NCBI RefSeq assembly: GCF_024713945.1
Contig: NC_134678.1
Span: 6,820,001-6,884,000, forward strand
DNA from: Dermatophagoides farinae
Taxonomy: Eukaryota > Arthropoda > Arachnida > Sarcoptiformes > Pyroglyphidae
DNA: 64,000 nt
Direction of reading: 5' to 3'
The stretch's first letter is position 1. Each line of letters opens with the position of its first letter. Below the pieces are notes generated by a model. It worked only from the letters and a program-made list of their open reading frames with translations, had not been told where the DNA came from and did not search any database. A program made the translations under genes and the position numbers. This document shows, piece after piece, positions 61,601-64,000 of this stretch.

Positions 61601-64000
61601 TTTGACATTGAAAATGTCGTTTTTCTGTTCTTTTTTTCTTCGACATTAAGCAATGCATTTTTTTTGTTTGTTCTCGAAGACACAACAACAATGTTTTTTT
61701 GTTTCAAAGTTACATGACAAAAAAAAAGAAGAAAACGTGCTAATTAATCAATTAATTAAATATACACACGTGCAACATTTATTTAAAATGTTTCCAACCA
61801 GTGTAAATGATGAAAAAAAAACATTGAAAACCTATTATTAATGAATGATGATGGCTTTTAAGTAAATGATGTACATTTGGTAAAGAATTTTTTTTTCTTT
61901 TTGGTGATTGTCTCAAAACATGGAGCAATTTAAAAAAAGAACTACTTGGTTTATGCATTTGTATGTGTGTGTGTATGGAATTTATAATCAACAACAAAAA
62001 AAAAAACAAACGAAAATTGATTGTCCATTTGAAATTAAATAGTCTTATTATTATTATTATTACTGGCCAGAAAATATATATTCATCATCACCATCATGTA
62101 GATGATTATGTGACCATCTGTCATCTGTTAATTTGTAGGACACTCCTGTCTTGTGATAGTGTTTTCTTGTTGTTGTTGTTGTTGTTTCCCCAATTCTCTT
62201 TTTAGATGAGAAAAAAAACAATGGATTCAAACAATATTGATTAATCATCAACAACAATAACAAAACATGGTTTCATTTGATTGAAAATGTTTTTTCGATT
62301 CAAAAAAAAAAATTTTTTTTTCTTTCATTTTCTTGTTGTTGACCAAAAATAAAAATTTCATGTTTTTGCCAAATGCATCATCAACGATCCGATTAATGAT
62401 TGATCCAAGGCGTAGGCTTTTTTTTATTTTTTTTAAGCTGAAAAAAGATTTGAAAGAAAAGAAAATTGGACTGAAAATAGAAAAATTCACTGTTCAACAT
62501 ATATACATAGAAACAGAAATGATTATAATTATTGACACAAAAAAAATAGTGGTGATGTGAAAACAAAATCCGTTTCCATTTTTAATTATATACACACACA
62601 CACATATTAGGATGATATTGATTGATGTCATCGTAATCATCATTTTGTTTCGTTTTTTTTTTAATTTGGAATTATGAAAATCCATTTTATTTTAGCAAAA
62701 TCTAGCTATTTTTTTTCTATCATCATCATCGTCATCGTCATCTTAAATTTAAAAAACATTTTGGTATGCAATATCGTCATCATCGATTAATAACTTTGCC
62801 ATCAATTATTTTCAAGGATTCAAATCGATTGACAGAAAATCTATTTTAAAAACCAAGATTTTAGAAATCAATCATTGATTGAATATTTTAAAGTTTTCCA
62901 TATATTTTGGTGGTGCTGAACATGATGATGATGATGATGATGATTCGATACGGATTTTTGTGTACCTAATATATAGTTGGGCGTCATTGTTTTGTTTTTT
63001 TAAAAATGTCTGGCATGTTTTTTTTGTTGACAAAAAAAGATACCAACCAAATTTCAATTTCCATATATCCTGACTGTAAATGAAACAAAAAAAAAAAATG
63101 GATGATGCTCAATAATGATAAATGTATTGTATAAAAAATTGTTTTTGTTGTTGTTGATGGTGGTGGTCGGTTGGTCAGTTAGCCAGTCATCATCAACAAC
63201 AACAAAAGCAACTCTTTTGGTTACGGTCCGATGAAAATTGACTGGAATTTTATTGTCGTTGAATCTGACAATGATAAACATCTCATTGACCATCATCATT
63301 ATCATCATCATTATTCATTCACGCATCATCGTATATGTGTGTGTGTGTGTGTTTGTGACCTATGGCTTGTATTTAAATTCGTCGTCACTTGTTATTATCA
63401 TGATAATTAAGCCATCGTTGTTGAATAATGATAATAATGTTTTTCTATTATTAAATCAAAAGATTTTATCATCATTAGAATTGTGTAGTAGTAGAAAAGT
63501 TTATGATTGTCTGAATATTTTTTGTTTTCAGAACAGGAAATATTCTGGAATTTTTTTTTTCGTTCAAGAAATACTCTTTAGTGAATGGTAATAGTATTAG
63601 TATGGTACTTGAATTGGAATGACAAATGCATAAAAAGTTTCACATATCTTTATAGTGTGCACCTTTTATGGACAACTGAAAATTCACAAAAACAAATAAA
63701 TGTCAGACGAATCTCTCTGTGTATGTGTGTGTGTGTGTGTGCGTGTAGGTGGAAATATTTATTCACGATTGTCGTCATTGAATATCTTTTGAGACAAAAA
63801 AAAAACAATATTGTTGATGACGATGACAAGCAAACGATCCAAACGTTTTGATCATCTGAACTTTTTATTACTATATAACTATAGGTCTTTTATAGATAAA
63901 ACAAACAAAATATGTTTTAAGGAGAATTTAAAAGATTAATTGTGAAAATATATCGTTCATTGTCATCATCGTCATTTTTCTATTTAAATTTTTTTTTCAT
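58653..64000. other. Repeat-rich region to the window end
   Basis: If the exon at 58543-58652 is real, this is its first intron. It holds poly-A/T runs, (TCA)n/(GAT)n tracts (near 59834-59855, 60698-60713 and 62923-62943), (GT)n at 63337-63351 and 63725-63740, and no ORF that resembles a known protein. Confidence 0.35.

Overview
This is eukaryotic nuclear DNA: very AT-rich, saturated with short tandem repeats (poly-A/T and di- and trinucleotide runs), and carrying protein genes split by short introns (mostly 55-90 bp) with normal GT-AG borders. The gene complement is that of an animal, and the Src kinase is of the arthropod Src42A type. Compact introns, extreme AT content and TCA/TTG/CAA microsatellites suggest an acariform mite of the Dermatophagoides/Sarcoptes kind; this is an inference, not a proof. 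I saw no bacterial, viral or transposon gene.

Layout. The left part (1-25 kb) is gene-dense: the 3' end of a galactose-3-O-sulfotransferase (+), a clan-4-like cytochrome P450 (-), SAP30BP/HCNGP (+), a tetraspanin (-), THOC1 (+), a Src42A-type tyrosine kinase (+), a LAPTM4-like lysosomal membrane protein (-), a small unidentified ORF (-), a TMEM200-like two-pass membrane protein (+) and FAM135 (-). From 25 to 41 kb lies about 16 kb of repeat-rich DNA with no convincing coding gene; it is probably promoter, 5' UTR and intron sequence of the flanking genes. From 41 to 52 kb comes a second cluster: ASPP (+), facing a tight minus-strand trio of LMBRD1, HDAC8 and a kelch-like protein. From 52 to 64 kb is another repeat-rich stretch, with one good candidate first exon (58543-58652) of a gene that would continue beyond the window.

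The spliced models for P450, tetraspanin, THOC1, Src, LAPTM, FAM135, ASPP, LMBRD1, HDAC8 and kelch were built by hand from family conservation plus GT/AG borders, and each sums to a whole number of codons. The genes are housekeeping and signalling genes with no obvious shared pathway: mRNA export/transcription (THOC1, SAP30BP, HDAC8), signalling and polarity (Src42A, ASPP), and lysosome/membrane (LAPTM4, LMBRD1, tetraspanin). I found no previously undescribed system. The points worth a second look are the start-codon-only exon of the P450, the tight minus-strand trio, the orphan MGN first exon, CpG islets in the repeat deserts, the repeat-built hairpins and the unidentified 95-residue ORF.
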